A stretch of DNA of 64,000 bases from Hymenobacter cellulosivorans (GTDB lineage Bacteria; Bacteroidota; Bacteroidia; Cytophagales; Hymenobacteraceae). Positions 9,601 to 17,096 of the stretch are shown one piece after another. Made by a program: the position numbers and the translations under genes. Each line of letters starts with the position of its first letter. The first letter of the stretch is position 1. The stretch covers positions 3,476,501 through 3,540,500 of the forward strand of contig NZ_CP095049.1 of NCBI RefSeq assembly GCF_022919135.1, read 5' to 3'. The notes under the pieces are model-generated. The model saw only the letters and a program-made list of their open reading frames with translations. It searched no databases and was not told the DNA's origin.

Positions 9601-10090
9601 GTTCGAGCAGTACTGGGCCCATTTCCAGCAGTTTGGCGACGTTTCCCTTGTGCCCACGCGGGTGTTTTTCTACGGCCTCAAGCCCGGCGAGGAAACCATC
9701 ATCGACATTGCCCGCGGTAAATCGGTGATTGTCAAGCTGCGCTCCGTGGGCGAAGTCAACGACGACGGTTGCCGCACGGTGTTCTTCTCCTTCAACGGCC
9801 AGACCCGCAACCTGGAAGTGCGCGACAAATCGGTGGAAGTCAAGACGGTGCGCAATCAGAAAATCGACAAGGCCAATCCCCGGCAGGTGGGGGCCCCGCT
9901 CCAGGGCATGCTCTCCAAGGTATTAGTCGAAAGCGGGCAGCAGGTGAAGCGCAACACCCCGCTCTTCATCATCGAGGCCATGAAGATGGAAACCACCATC
10001 ACCGCCCCCGACGATACCACCGTGCAGGGCGTGCAGCTCCCGGAAGGCACTTTGGTCAACGCCGACGACCTGGTGCTGACCTTGGCTTAG
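6641..10090 (+). CDS. pyc: Pyruvate carboxylase
   Basis: A 1149-residue single-chain biotin enzyme making oxaloacetate from pyruvate, bicarbonate and ATP (anaplerosis). Domains in order: biotin carboxylase with ATP-grasp (about 1-450; HPGYGFLSENA, KAASGGGGRGMRVI, EVNPRIQVEHTVTE), carboxyltransferase TIM barrel (about 535-810; DTTFRDAHQSLLATRMRT, MEVWGGATFDVALRFL, the metal/lysine segment KDMAGLL and HLHTHDTS), the PYC/OADA tetramerisation region, and a C-terminal biotinyl domain with EAMKMETT, the biotin lysine being about residue 1115. Full length for the family. It is followed by a strong hairpin terminator and appears monocistronic. Confidence 0.97.
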   Translation: MNIRKLLVANRGEIAIRVLRAATELGIPTVAIYTYEDRYSLHRYKADEAYQIGRDDDPLKPYLDIEGILRVAKANGVDAIHPGYGFLSENATLARRCGEEGIIFVGPRPEVMEALGDKVAAKKVAVQCQVPIIESSVEDLNDLETAQREANRIGYPVMLKAASGGGGRGMRVIRDDEQLERGFFEARNEALKAFGDDTVFLEKFVENPKHIEVQLVADTHGNIVHLYERDCSVQRRYQKVVEVAPSLNLPDHMRHLLYEYALRLGRAVNYNNVGTVEFLVNPEMDRIYFIEVNPRIQVEHTVTEMITGIDLIKTQIYIADGARLSDPEIGLEVGGRPMKNGYAIQCRITTEDPENDFKPDYGTIVAYRSAGGFGIRLDQGSVYQGAKISPFFDSLLVKVSAHAPTLEGAASKMARTLDEFRIRGVRTNIQFLQNIIANPTFVGGQANVDFIKDHQELFKFKPRQDRGTKILGFVGDIIVNGNPDVKGLIDPKKELRKPILPKFDLDAAYQPGTKNKLTELGPEGFAKWLREDPLVHYTDTTFRDAHQSLLATRMRTFDMLKVAERYAKLHPQTFSMEVWGGATFDVALRFLHEDPWERLAKIREAVPNILLQMLIRGANGVGYKAYPDNLTERFVQQAWETGVDVFRIFDSLNWMPGMESCINFVRKKTKGLAEASICYTGDILDPKRNQKYSLDYYLRLAKQIEDAGAHILCIKDMAGLLKPYAATELITALRDTVNIPIHLHTHDTSSLQPATYLKAVEAGVDVIDVAMGSLSGLTSQPNFNSVVEMFRGTPRHREFDQDSLNDFSNYWETVREYYYPFESGLKAGTSEVFQHEIPGGQYSNLRPQAAALGLGDKFEQVKKTFADVNELFGDIVKVTPSSKVVGDMALFMVSNNLTTSDVLEKGHSLSFPESVQSLFRGDIGQPEGGWPQELQKLILKDEKPFTDRPNEHLKPIDFKKEWKKFEEKFGEGVKFTDLLSYLLYPKVFEQYWAHFQQFGDVSLVPTRVFFYGLKPGEETIIDIARGKSVIVKLRSVGEVNDDGCRTVFFSFNGQTRNLEVRDKSVEVKTVRNQKIDKANPRQVGAPLQGMLSKVLVESGQQVKRNTPLFIIEAMKMETTITAPDDTTVQGVQLPEGTLVNADDLVLTLA

Positions 10091-10121
10091 AAAAGACTCC
10101 TTACTGGTTTGCTATAAATTC

Positions 10122-10153
10122 AAAAGCCGGTCTGTACTAACAGACCGGCTTTT
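10122..10153. terminator. Bidirectional hairpin terminator
   Basis: AAAAGCCGGTCTG (10122-10134) pairs with CAGACCGGCTTTT (10141-10153). A-rich and T-rich flanks serve both strands, ending pyc (+) and the META-domain gene (-). Confidence 0.85.
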
Positions 10154-10174
10154 GTGCGCGGGGTGCGTCATTCG

Positions 10175-10651
10175 TTAGTGCAGATATACGGCGTGCAGCA
10201 CGGCTCCGGGCTGGGTGGTGTTTTCGGCGTACAGGCGCAGCGTATCCCCGCTGATCTGGTAGGTACGAGTGGCAGCCAGCACGGTCAGAAAACCTTGTTC
10301 CGTGGTATTGTCCTGCTCCGATAGGCAAGCCATACGGGTACTCCTGAGCGGCCCAAACTGCAGCGCTCCGGCTTTGGGTAGAGAAAAAGAGCCCCCAAAT
10401 CGGTTGCAGCCGGCATTTCCTTCGGCTTGTTGCTCTTCGTTACGCAGCAGCAGGTAGGCTTCACCATTGGTTGGCGTCGTTATGGCACGGTTGTGTAGTG
10501 AGCGTAGCACCCAGCGGGTATTGCGCAGCTCGGCCGGAGGGGTGGTAGCTGCCGTTGCCGGCTGAGTGGCCGTAACTGGAGCCGTAGTTTGGCAGCTAGC
10601 CAGCAGCTGAACGAAAACAGTGGCGGATAATAAGAATAGGGAAGTGTTCAT
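10175..10651 (-). CDS. META-domain (HslJ-like) lipoprotein
   Basis: A 158-residue exported protein. A hydrophobic signal ends in a lipobox-like LLASC (about residues 16-20). The META domain follows: RNTRWVLRSLHN, GNAGCNRFGGSF and FGPLRSTRMAC match the family's W, GCN-x-FxG and TxMAC positions. HslJ-type proteins are linked to heat or novobiocin resistance in other bacteria, but the function in Bacteroidota is unknown. It is divergent from the M28 peptidase gene and ends at a shared terminator. Confidence 0.82.
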   Translation of the reverse strand: MNTSLFLLSATVFVQLLASCQTTAPVTATQPATAATTPPAELRNTRWVLRSLHNRAITTPTNGEAYLLLRNEEQQAEGNAGCNRFGGSFSLPKAGALQFGPLRSTRMACLSEQDNTTEQGFLTVLAATRTYQISGDTLRLYAENTTQPGAVLHAVYLH

Positions 10652-10757
10652 GAAAAGAGGAGTAACAACTGCGTTGAAAAGCGCGAAAGTGGTAGAAAAA
10701 ATGCCGAAAAGCCGCCGAAACCGTATTGAAGAGTTGCCAAAAGGCTTAATTTGCGTT

Positions 10758-12110
10758 ATGCAAAAAATCCCCCCAATCTTCTTATTCCTTTGCCTGCTCT
10801 CCTGCCCGCTTATTGCTCAAAAGAAATCCACGGCTGCAACTTCTGGGCCAGCCGTTGCCGTGGCACCCGCCACGGTAGAACGAGTAGCCCGGGCCCTGGC
10901 CGATGATGCCATGGAAGGCCGGGCCTCTACCCAGCCCGGCGGTTTGAAAGCGGCCCAGTTTCTGGCGGCTGAATTTCAGAAGCTGGGCCTGGAGTCGTTG
11001 CCCGGCGTGAAAGGATATGAGCAGGTGTTTCCGGTATATGAAAGCAAAACGGCTGCCCTCTACGTGACGATTAACGGTACCAATGTGCCGCAAGATAAGA
11101 CCCTGCTGGTATCGGGGCAGCCGCAGCTGAACTGGACCAGTGAGGATGACCCCGCCGCCCGCGTCATGGTTATCGGGGCTCAGGCCATGCCCCGGCAGGT
11201 GTTCCGGCAAATTCTGGAGCCTACCGAAAACCTGATTGTCATTCTGGACCCCGCCCGCGCCGAGGATTTCCAGCGCCTGGTTGACTACACCAAACGAGGC
11301 CGCTTGTCGGCCGAAAAGCCCGGCCCGTACTCCTGCGTAGTGGCCCTGACAGCGACTCCGAATGCCGGCGTCAAATTTCGTGTGGCGGCCAATACCACCG
11401 TGCGGCCCATCGAGATTCGTAACGTAGTGGGCGTGCTGCCGGGCAAAGACCCGGCCCGGGCCGCCGAAATGGTCGTTTTTTCTTCCCACTATGACCATCT
11501 GGGGCTAATCGCGCCTGTGGCCGGCGACAACATCGCCAACGGCGCCGACGACGATGCCAGTGGCACCACGGCCGTCGTGGCGCTGGCCGAGTATTTCAAA
11601 AAGAAGAATGACAATGCCCGTACGCTGGTATTTGCGGCTTTCACGGCCGAAGAAATCGGCGGCTTCGGCTCTCAGTACTTCTCACGCCAGCTCGACGCGA
11701 AGCAGATTACGGCCATGTTCAACATCGAAATGATTGGCAAGCAGGCAAAGTTTGGCCCGAATACGGCCTTTATTACCGGTTTCGACAAGTCGGACTTCGG
11801 CAAGCTGCTGCAGCGCAACCTCACCGGCACGCCCTTCCGCTTCGAGCCCGACCCGTATCCTGAGCAAAATCTGTTTTACCGTTCCGACAACGCCACGCTG
11901 GCCCGTCTGGGCGTACCAGCCCATACCATCAGTACCGACCAGATTCCGACGGACAAGCGCTACCACACCGTCGACGACGAAATTGAAAGCCTGGACCTGG
12001 CCAACATGACAGCCGTTATTACGGCCATTGCCCGCAGTTCTGCCGGTATCGTGTCGGGCCAGCAGACGCCCACGCGGATCAGCCCGGAGACCGTGGGTCA
12101 GCGGCCCTAA
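10758..12110 (+). CDS. M28 family Zn aminopeptidase, secreted
   Basis: A 450-residue exported metallopeptidase. The start at 10758 gives a clean signal peptide (MQKIPPIFLFLCLLSCPLIAQ); an open frame upstream overlaps the divergent META gene and is ignored. The peptidase domain shows the two-zinc ligand set of M28: SHYDHLG, NGADDDASGTTAV, AAFTAEEIGGFGS (catalytic Glu pair), FNIEMIG and the late RYHTVDDEIESLDL histidine. An inserted PA-like region likely lies before the catalytic domain (about residues 90-220). It probably trims peptides in the periplasm or outside the cell. Confidence 0.9.
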   Translation: MQKIPPIFLFLCLLSCPLIAQKKSTAATSGPAVAVAPATVERVARALADDAMEGRASTQPGGLKAAQFLAAEFQKLGLESLPGVKGYEQVFPVYESKTAALYVTINGTNVPQDKTLLVSGQPQLNWTSEDDPAARVMVIGAQAMPRQVFRQILEPTENLIVILDPARAEDFQRLVDYTKRGRLSAEKPGPYSCVVALTATPNAGVKFRVAANTTVRPIEIRNVVGVLPGKDPARAAEMVVFSSHYDHLGLIAPVAGDNIANGADDDASGTTAVVALAEYFKKKNDNARTLVFAAFTAEEIGGFGSQYFSRQLDAKQITAMFNIEMIGKQAKFGPNTAFITGFDKSDFGKLLQRNLTGTPFRFEPDPYPEQNLFYRSDNATLARLGVPAHTISTDQIPTDKRYHTVDDEIESLDLANMTAVITAIARSSAGIVSGQQTPTRISPETVGQRP

Positions 12111-12553
12111 ACCTGACACTTTCTAAACCCAGAAGCCCTGGCCAATAGCATTGGCCAGGGCTTTTTTAGTATGGACGCCGCAGCTGGTAGCCACGTCAAG
12201 CGTTGTAACAACGTCTCGCTACAGCTTGCGGATGGTGATGATGTTGGCCGGTAATTCCCGGGGGCGGGCGGACCAGCCGTGCGCGTCGCCCTTTCCAAGG
12301 TCTGCAGCCGGTCGGCTTGCTGGTTGTGCTGCTCCACAAGCCGGCTATACGCATCCGTAAGCAGCTTGATTTGGTCTTTTAGCTCATTTACTTCCACGCT
12401 GCTGGCATAGCGCGGGTCGGGTTGTTCCGGGTCGCTGAGCCCCTTTGTAGGTCGGTAATGCCCATTGCTGTCCGGTGCCATTTGGGCCCGCACGGGGGCG
12501 AAGGAAAGCATGAGCAGCAGCAGGCCGAAAACGAATGTGTAGGAGTGTTTCAT
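12107..12553 (-). CDS. Secreted coiled-coil protein, probable frameshift near the 3' end
   Basis: A small exported protein with a signal peptide (MKHSYTFVFGLLLLMLSFAPVRAQ) and a coiled-coil stretch (VEVNELKDQIKLLTDAYSRL to about residue 100). The start at 12553 is chosen over one 30 bases upstream because it begins the signal peptide. As read, the frame runs through a strong terminator hairpin and overlaps the convergent peptidase stop. A different frame gives a natural-looking end (LPANIITIRKL, stop at 12221-12219) before that terminator. An indel somewhere in about 12230-12310 is therefore likely. Function unknown. Confidence 0.5.
   Translation of the reverse strand: MKHSYTFVFGLLLLMLSFAPVRAQMAPDSNGHYRPTKGLSDPEQPDPRYASSVEVNELKDQIKLLTDAYSRLVEQHNQQADRLQTLERATRTAGPPAPGNYRPTSSPSASCSETLLQRLTWLPAAASILKKPWPMLLARASGFRKCQV
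12133..12167. terminator. Hairpin terminator after the M28 peptidase
   Basis: AAGCCCTGGCCAAT pairs with ATTGGCCAGGGCTT around the loop AGC, followed by a T run at 12162-12167. It ends the plus-strand peptidase gene and lies within the apparent C terminus of the minus-strand gene, which argues against that frame end. Confidence 0.85.
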
Positions 12554-12615
12554 AGGGGTGGGATAAACGTATGTATAAATCAAGTATAATAAAATATAAT
12601 ATAAGTACCAAAAAT

Positions 12616-12663
12616 AAAGCTCAAAGAATACGCGGACCCAAGTCCACCCACTCTTTGAGCTTT
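12616..12663 (-). terminator. Terminator of the outer-membrane transporter-like gene
   Basis: AAAGCTCAAAGA (12616-12627) and TCTTTGAGCTTT (12652-12663) form a 12-base-pair stem with a long loop, directly after the stop of the minus-strand gene at 12682. Confidence 0.65.
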
Positions 12664-12681
12664 ATAATGCAATAAGGAAAG

Positions 12682-13530
12682 TTAACGGCCTACCCGCAGA
12701 CTTAAGCCAGCTCCTACGGTAGTGCCCTTAGCAAGGCCGGAAAATGCTTTGCCTGCGTTGACGTCCAGGCGCAGACCTGGCCAGGGCCGCCAGTATAGCC
12801 CCGACGTAACGCCGGGCGCCAGAGTGCTTTGCTGCTGCCAGGTGGCGTAGGTTTCCGCGAAAAAGCCCACGGAATTTGTCAGTGGGCCATTTAGGGCCAA
12901 AGTACCCAGGTAGGTACCGCGCTTGGTGTCGGCCGCCTTAAAGCCCCGTTGCCGAAAGCCGAAATTGGCTTCCAGGCCAAACCGCTCCCCGATTTGCTGG
13001 GAAACCAGCAGGCGGGCTGCCGGCTCATACTGCGTGGGCTTTAGGGTATTGTCGCCATTGAGCATGGTCATTTCGGCCAGTACCACCACCTGGGATCGGG
13101 CATTGGGCGTAGTGGAAGCCAGAAACTTGGCGCCTACCGTGGTGGGCGTAAAGCCGGCCGGCCGCACTACGTCAGTACTACCCGCCTCCGTCGCGCGGCT
13201 GGTTGCCGCCAAGGGGGAGAGGTAGCCCTGGGACACCCGCAACTCGATGTTGTTGAAGAAGCCTATCCGGAGCAGGCCGGTACTCAGATTACGAGTGGTC
13301 GAAGTGCCGGGGGCAAACGGGTCGGGCTGACTGCTGATGCCGGTTTCGAGTTGAAACTGGCCGGGGTTCAGCATGTTGGTAGTAATGGTCTGCCCGGGCC
13401 GGTCGGGGCGAATATTGCGCACAAAAGGCGTGTCTTCGTTGCCGAGGCTGGGGTCAGTAGTTTGGGCCAGGGTGCGGGCGGAGCCGACGAGCAACAGCCC
13501 GGCGGTGGTCAGCAGAGTGGTCTTACGCAT
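12682..13530 (-). CDS. Outer-membrane transporter-like protein (MetA-pathway/phenol-degradation family)
   Basis: A 282-residue exported protein with a signal peptide ending TLAQ and a mature start containing NIRPDRPGQT, the signature of the 'transporter' family annotated after the meta-pathway of phenol degradation. The rest alternates polar and hydrophobic residues in short strands, consistent with a beta barrel (for example FQLETGIS, RIGFFNNIELRVSQGYL, GLSLRVGR at the end). The true substrate is not known for Bacteroidota members. It has its own terminator and no operon partner. Confidence 0.75.
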   Translation of the reverse strand: MRKTTLLTTAGLLLVGSARTLAQTTDPSLGNEDTPFVRNIRPDRPGQTITTNMLNPGQFQLETGISSQPDPFAPGTSTTRNLSTGLLRIGFFNNIELRVSQGYLSPLAATSRATEAGSTDVVRPAGFTPTTVGAKFLASTTPNARSQVVVLAEMTMLNGDNTLKPTQYEPAARLLVSQQIGERFGLEANFGFRQRGFKAADTKRGTYLGTLALNGPLTNSVGFFAETYATWQQQSTLAPGVTSGLYWRPWPGLRLDVNAGKAFSGLAKGTTVGAGLSLRVGR

Positions 13531-13661
13531 GCTCTGTTGACACGCGCCACCATTTTATCGTTCGAATATTTCGATAAAGCCTCGTTAAAACGCAATTTCT
13601 CTTTACAGGTTACAATTATTCTGCGCTTTTACTTGAAAATGCTCGGCATGCAGCGTATTTT

Positions 13662-13722
13662 GCGGGGCGAACCACCACCTACCCGTTCTCTCAGGAGAAC
13701 AGGCGCTGGTGGTTCGCCCCGC
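13662..13722. repeat. Perfect 16-bp stem cruciform with a nested hairpin
   Basis: GCGGGGCGAACCACCA (13662-13677) pairs exactly with TGGTGGTTCGCCCCGC (13707-13722). Inside it, GTTCTC (13685-13690) pairs with GAGAAC (13695-13700). It has no T run, so it is not a standard terminator. It sits alone in the divergent gap 13531-13811, which otherwise holds no gene I can see. Confidence 0.8.
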
Positions 13723-13811
13723 GCTTGTCATACCTTCACCTTTTGCCGTTCCGCCTTATGTCTGCCACTGTTCCATGACGTTTATTAGATGCCGGAAGCG
13801 GCCCGGGCAGC

Positions 13812-14150
13812 TTACTCGTCTTCGTAATCGAGGCCAAGCAGCGAGTTCAGGGCCTGCTGAATTTCACTGGCGGCGTGCATCTGGCCCGCTTTGCGGCTGA
13901 TCTGCAGCCCACGCCGGTAAACCTTTTCCGCTTCTTCCGGATTTTGTAGGTGCTCCAGCATCTTGCCTGCGTGGTAGTACGTACCCACATAATCAGGGTG
14001 CTCATCCAGCAGTTTCTGGTAATACTCCATAGCCCGTTGGGGCTCCGTCGTCCGATACTCAGTGGCCAGGGCGTAGATGATGAACGGGTCGTTCGGGTCT
14101 TCGTTGTAAAAGGTCAGCAGCTGCTGCAGGCGGGTCGGCGTGGTATCCAT
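13812..14150 (-). CDS. Tetratricopeptide repeat protein
   Basis: A 112-residue soluble protein of TPR helices. Recognisable units include DPFIIYALATEYRTTEPQRA, MEYYQKLLDEHPDYVGTYYH and MLEHLQNPEEAEKVYRRGLQ, with an acidic tail (LDYEDE). It has no signal peptide, so it is cytoplasmic and likely a protein-protein adaptor. It is divergent from etfB with 78 bases between starts. This small TPR gene next to etfB recalls Bacteroidota gene order, but no partner can be proved here. Confidence 0.8.
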   Translation of the reverse strand: MDTTPTRLQQLLTFYNEDPNDPFIIYALATEYRTTEPQRAMEYYQKLLDEHPDYVGTYYHAGKMLEHLQNPEEAEKVYRRGLQISRKAGQMHAASEIQQALNSLLGLDYEDE

Positions 14151-14167
14151 CGGGAGGGAGTTTTCTG

Positions 14168-14175
14168 TATCTTCG
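14168..14175 (+). promoter_or_regulatory. Probable -7 box for etfB
   Basis: TATCTTCG, one mismatch from TAnnTTTG, lies 53 bases before the etfB ATG. No clear -33 TTTG is seen. Confidence 0.4.
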
Positions 14176-14228
14176 CCCGAAATTAGGGGCTTTCCCGTAG
14201 TTTATCTCCCATCCACAAGCAGCCGTAG

Positions 14229-14969
14229 ATGAAGTTTCTCGTTTGCATCAGCAACGTTCCCGACACGACCACCAAAATCACCTTCACGCCCGATAACAAG
14301 GAGTTCAACAAGGCCGGGGTGCAGTTCGTGATTAATCCCTGGGACGAATACGCCCTGACCCGCGCCATTGAGCTCAAAGAAGCCCAGGGCAGCGGCACCG
14401 TAACCGTCCTCAACGTTGGCGAAGCCGACACCGAGCCCAACATTCGTAAAGCCCTGGCCATCGGCGCCGACGACGCTATCCGCGTCAACGCCGCGCCCAA
14501 GGATGCCTACTTCGTGGCCGAGCAGATTGCCGCCATTGCCAAGGAAGGCGCCTACGACGTGATTCTGATGGGTAAGGAAAGCATTGACTATAATGGCTTC
14601 CAGGTGCACGGCATGGTGGGCGAACTGCTCGGCATCCCGACCGTAGCCCCGGCCATGAAGCTCGATATGAGCGGCAACACGGCCACGCTGGAGCGTGAAA
14701 TCGAAGGCGGCAAGGAAATCGTGGAAGTAGCTACGCCCTTCGTGGCTTCCTGCCAGCAGCCCATGTGCGAGCCCCGCATCCCGAACATGCGCGGCATTAT
14801 GACGGCCCGCACCAAGCCGCTGAAAGTAGTGGAGCCTACTGGTGAAGGTGCCCGCACCTCGGTAGCCGAGTACGCGTTGCCCCCCAAGAAGCAGGGCGTG
14901 AAGCTCATCCCCGCCGAATCGGCTGGTGATTTGATCAAGCTGCTCCGCAACGAAGCCAAGGTCATCTAG
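14229..14969 (+). CDS. etfB: Electron transfer flavoprotein, beta subunit
   Basis: A 246-residue soluble protein that binds AMP and pairs with EtfA to carry electrons from acyl-CoA dehydrogenases towards the quinone pool. Family motifs include VCISNVPDT at the N terminus, NPWDEYALTRAIELKE and the ETF-beta signature region VATPFVASCQQPMCEPRIPNMRGIM (here beginning at about residue 165). Length is normal. etfA follows after a 109-base spacer filled by an inverted repeat, so the two are expected to be co-transcribed. Confidence 0.95.
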   Translation: MKFLVCISNVPDTTTKITFTPDNKEFNKAGVQFVINPWDEYALTRAIELKEAQGSGTVTVLNVGEADTEPNIRKALAIGADDAIRVNAAPKDAYFVAEQIAAIAKEGAYDVILMGKESIDYNGFQVHGMVGELLGIPTVAPAMKLDMSGNTATLEREIEGGKEIVEVATPFVASCQQPMCEPRIPNMRGIMTARTKPLKVVEPTGEGARTSVAEYALPPKKQGVKLIPAESAGDLIKLLRNEAKVI

Positions 14970-14972
14970 TTG

Positions 14973-15077
14973 GAGAGCTTAGATTTTAGAGCTTAGAACT
15001 CAGACCTGTTTTTTATTGGGTGTGCAGTTCCGGCCAAAATCTAAGTTCTAAGCTCTAACCTCTTAGTTCTAAGAAAT
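14973..15077. repeat. Intergenic inverted repeat of TTAGA/CTTAGAACT words between etfB and etfA
   Basis: The left arm repeats GAGCTTAGATTTTAGAGC and TTAGAACT; the right arm reads ATCTAAGTTCTAAGCTCT and CTTAGTTCTAAG, its reverse complement. The element fills almost the whole intercistronic gap and would form a hairpin in the etfBA mRNA. Confidence 0.75.
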
Positions 15078-15078
15078 A

Positions 15079-16056
15079 ATGTCAGTTCTAGTAGTAGTTG
15101 AATGTGATGGCGGCGAGGTTAAAAAGTCGTCGTTGGAAGTGGCTTCGTACGGAAGCCAGGTAGCCCAGATGCTCGGCACCACGGCCACGGCCGTAGCCGT
15201 TGGCGAGGCTACCGAAGCCAACCTGGCCCAGCTCGGTGAGCAGGGCATCAGCAAGGTGCTGTATGACGCAGAGCCTCGCTTGAAGGATTTCGTGAATGGT
15301 GCCTATACCAAGCTGATTGCCGCCGCCGCTGAGAAAGAAGGCGCCCAGGTAATCGTGCTGGCCAACTCCAACATCGGTGCCGCCGTGGGCTCGCGCCTGT
15401 CGGTGCGCCTCAAGGCTAGCTTGGCTACCAACGTGGTAGAGCTGCCCAAAAATGATGGGGGCTCCTTCACAGTGAAGCGCGGTGCCTTCTCGGGCAAAGC
15501 CTTTGCCGACGTGGTGCTGACTGGCGACCGGAAAATTCTGGCTGTCAAGAAAAACTCGATTGAGGCCCTGCACGAAGCCGGTAAAACCGCTACGGTGGAA
15601 TCTTTCTCGGCTAGCCTCTCGGATGCTGACTTTGCTGACGCTCCCAAGCAGGTAGTGATGCAGGATCAGGCCGGTGGCGTGCTGCTGCCCGAGGCTGACC
15701 GTGTCGTATCGGGTGGCCGCGGCATGAAAGGCCCCGAAAACTGGCACCTGATTGAGGACCTAGCTAAGGCTCTGGGTGCGGCTACAGCCTGCTCCAAGCC
15801 CGTGTCGGACGTCGACTGGCGCCCTCACCACGAGCACGTGGGCCAGACCGGTATCACTGTTTCGCCTAACCTGTACATTGCTTGCGGTATTTCGGGCGCT
15901 ATTCAGCACCTGGCCGGGGTCAACTCCTCGAAAGTGATTGTCGTAATCAACAAAGATCCGGAGGCACCGTTCTTTAAGGCGGCTGATTATGGCATCGTAG
16001 GCGACGTTTTCGAAGTACTGCCCAAGCTCACCCAGGCCATTAAGGAATTGAATTAG
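15079..16056 (+). CDS. etfA: Electron transfer flavoprotein, alpha subunit
   Basis: A 325-residue FAD-binding partner of EtfB. The C-terminal FAD domain carries VVSGGRGMKGPENW, ACGISGAIQHLAG and NKDPEAPFFKAADYGIVGD, the standard ETF-alpha signature. The N-terminal half is the EtfA/B-like domain (LVVVECDGGEVKKSSLE). Full length. It lies downstream of etfB and upstream of the bifunctional-nuclease gene on the same strand, each gap containing an inverted repeat. Confidence 0.95.
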   Translation: MSVLVVVECDGGEVKKSSLEVASYGSQVAQMLGTTATAVAVGEATEANLAQLGEQGISKVLYDAEPRLKDFVNGAYTKLIAAAAEKEGAQVIVLANSNIGAAVGSRLSVRLKASLATNVVELPKNDGGSFTVKRGAFSGKAFADVVLTGDRKILAVKKNSIEALHEAGKTATVESFSASLSDADFADAPKQVVMQDQAGGVLLPEADRVVSGGRGMKGPENWHLIEDLAKALGAATACSKPVSDVDWRPHHEHVGQTGITVSPNLYIACGISGAIQHLAGVNSSKVIVVINKDPEAPFFKAADYGIVGDVFEVLPKLTQAIKELN

Positions 16057-16147
16057 GGTCTTGGGGTCTTGGGTTTCAGAAACGAGAAAGCCTAGCTTTG
16101 TTCCTCTGACGCGTCCAAGACCCCAAGCTCCCAAGACCCTAAGCTCC
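16057..16147. repeat. Intergenic inverted repeat of GGGTCTTGG words
   Basis: GGGTCTTGGGGTCTTGGG at 16057-16074 is mirrored by CCAAGACCCCAAGCTCCC and AAGACCC at about 16118-16140. It spans the gap between etfA and the next gene. Confidence 0.75.
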
Positions 16148-16155
16148 TAGATACC

Positions 16156-16779
16156 TTGAAAAAAATACAGCTCGAAATTCTGGGCCTTTCCTCCAGCCAG
16201 TCGCAGTCCGGCTCCTTTGCCCTGATTCTGGGTGAGAAAACCGGCAACCGTCGTTTGCCCATCATCATCGGCATGTTTGAGGCGCAAAGCATTGCCATCC
16301 AGATTGAGAAAATCAACCCCAACCGGCCGCTGACCCACGACTTGTTCAAGTCGTTTGCTGAGCATGTACACGTAGCCGTGCTGGAAGTCCTGATTTCGGA
16401 TTTGAAAGAGGGCGTGTTCTACTCCAAAATCGTGTGCACCGACGGTGCCACGACCTTTGAGCTGGATGCCCGGCCCAGTGACGCTATTGCCATTGGCCTG
16501 CGTTTCGGCGTGCCTATTTACACTGTGGAAAGCGTGCTGAGCGAGGCTGGTATTATCCTGAGCGATTTGGATGAGAATGCCGACGACGATACCGACGAAG
16601 ATGACGAGGACGAGGATGACGACACCACGGGCAGCCCCAAGCCAGAGCCGACGCCCCGCGACCCCAGCGGGCAGGTTTCCCTGGACGAGCTGACCAAGAT
16701 GCTGGCCCAGGCCCTCGAAAAAGAAGATTATGAAAAGGCTGCCAAAATCCGTGACGAACTAAACAAGCGAAACGGCTAA
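16156..16779 (+). CDS. Bifunctional nuclease (BFN/DUF151) protein with C-terminal UVR motif
   Basis: A 207-residue protein. The N-terminal BFN domain (about 1-135) shows LEILGLSSSQSQSGSFALILGE, GNRRLPIIIGMFEAQSIAI (here read in two parts) and ARPSDAIAIGLRFGVPIY, typical of DUF151. A very acidic linker (about 140-157, runs of Asp and Glu) leads to a UvrB/UvrC-like coiled motif (LAQALEKEDYEKAAKIRDEL). Such BFN-UVR proteins are common in Bacteroidota; plant BFN has RNase/DNase activity but the bacterial role is unclear. The start is TTG, as MKKIQLEIL gives the expected N terminus. A terminator follows. Confidence 0.85.
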   Translation: MKKIQLEILGLSSSQSQSGSFALILGEKTGNRRLPIIIGMFEAQSIAIQIEKINPNRPLTHDLFKSFAEHVHVAVLEVLISDLKEGVFYSKIVCTDGATTFELDARPSDAIAIGLRFGVPIYTVESVLSEAGIILSDLDENADDDTDEDDEDEDDDTTGSPKPEPTPRDPSGQVSLDELTKMLAQALEKEDYEKAAKIRDELNKRNG

Positions 16780-16795
16780 GAGGCTTTTTAGCTAA

Positions 16796-16835
16796 CAAAA
16801 CGGCTTCCCTGAAGCAGGGAAGCCGTTTTGTTTTT
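16796..16835 (+). terminator. Terminator of the etfBA-BFN unit
   Basis: CAAAACGGCTTCCCT pairs with AGGGAAGCCGTTTTG around a 5-base loop, then a T run. It ends the etfB-etfA-BFN operon. The rest of the gap to 17096 shows no gene; a 61-codon minus-strand frame there overlaps this hairpin and is not believed. Confidence 0.88.
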
Positions 16836-17096
16836 GGCCGCATCCGTAAGCGTTGGTACCACCGCTACCGCGAAGGAGCACACGATAGGGAAGTACCAGT
16901 CTGCTGGGCTGCGGTAAGGCTCCGTTTTTACATCGTAAGCAATGCGTGTTTTTAGCAATATAGGTATTGACAAATACTTATTTTATGGTTGTAAAGCGCC
17001 CTTTTACGGCCTTGGCTGCTGTGGTTGCGTTTGAAAAGGAACTGCCGGCTACCCTGGCAGCTACCTTTCTTTCCACCTTTCCCAAACGCCTGCCCC

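Noticed and set aside
10620..10757. Upstream part of the M28 peptidase frame
   Set aside because: It overlaps the divergent META-domain gene and precedes the true signal peptide.
13531..13811. tRNA or small RNA in the cruciform region
   Set aside because: The hairpin has a single 16-bp stem with no cloverleaf and no T-run end; no tRNA arms are seen.
16788..16973. 61-codon minus-strand frame
   Set aside because: It overlaps the etfBA-BFN terminator and has no conserved features.
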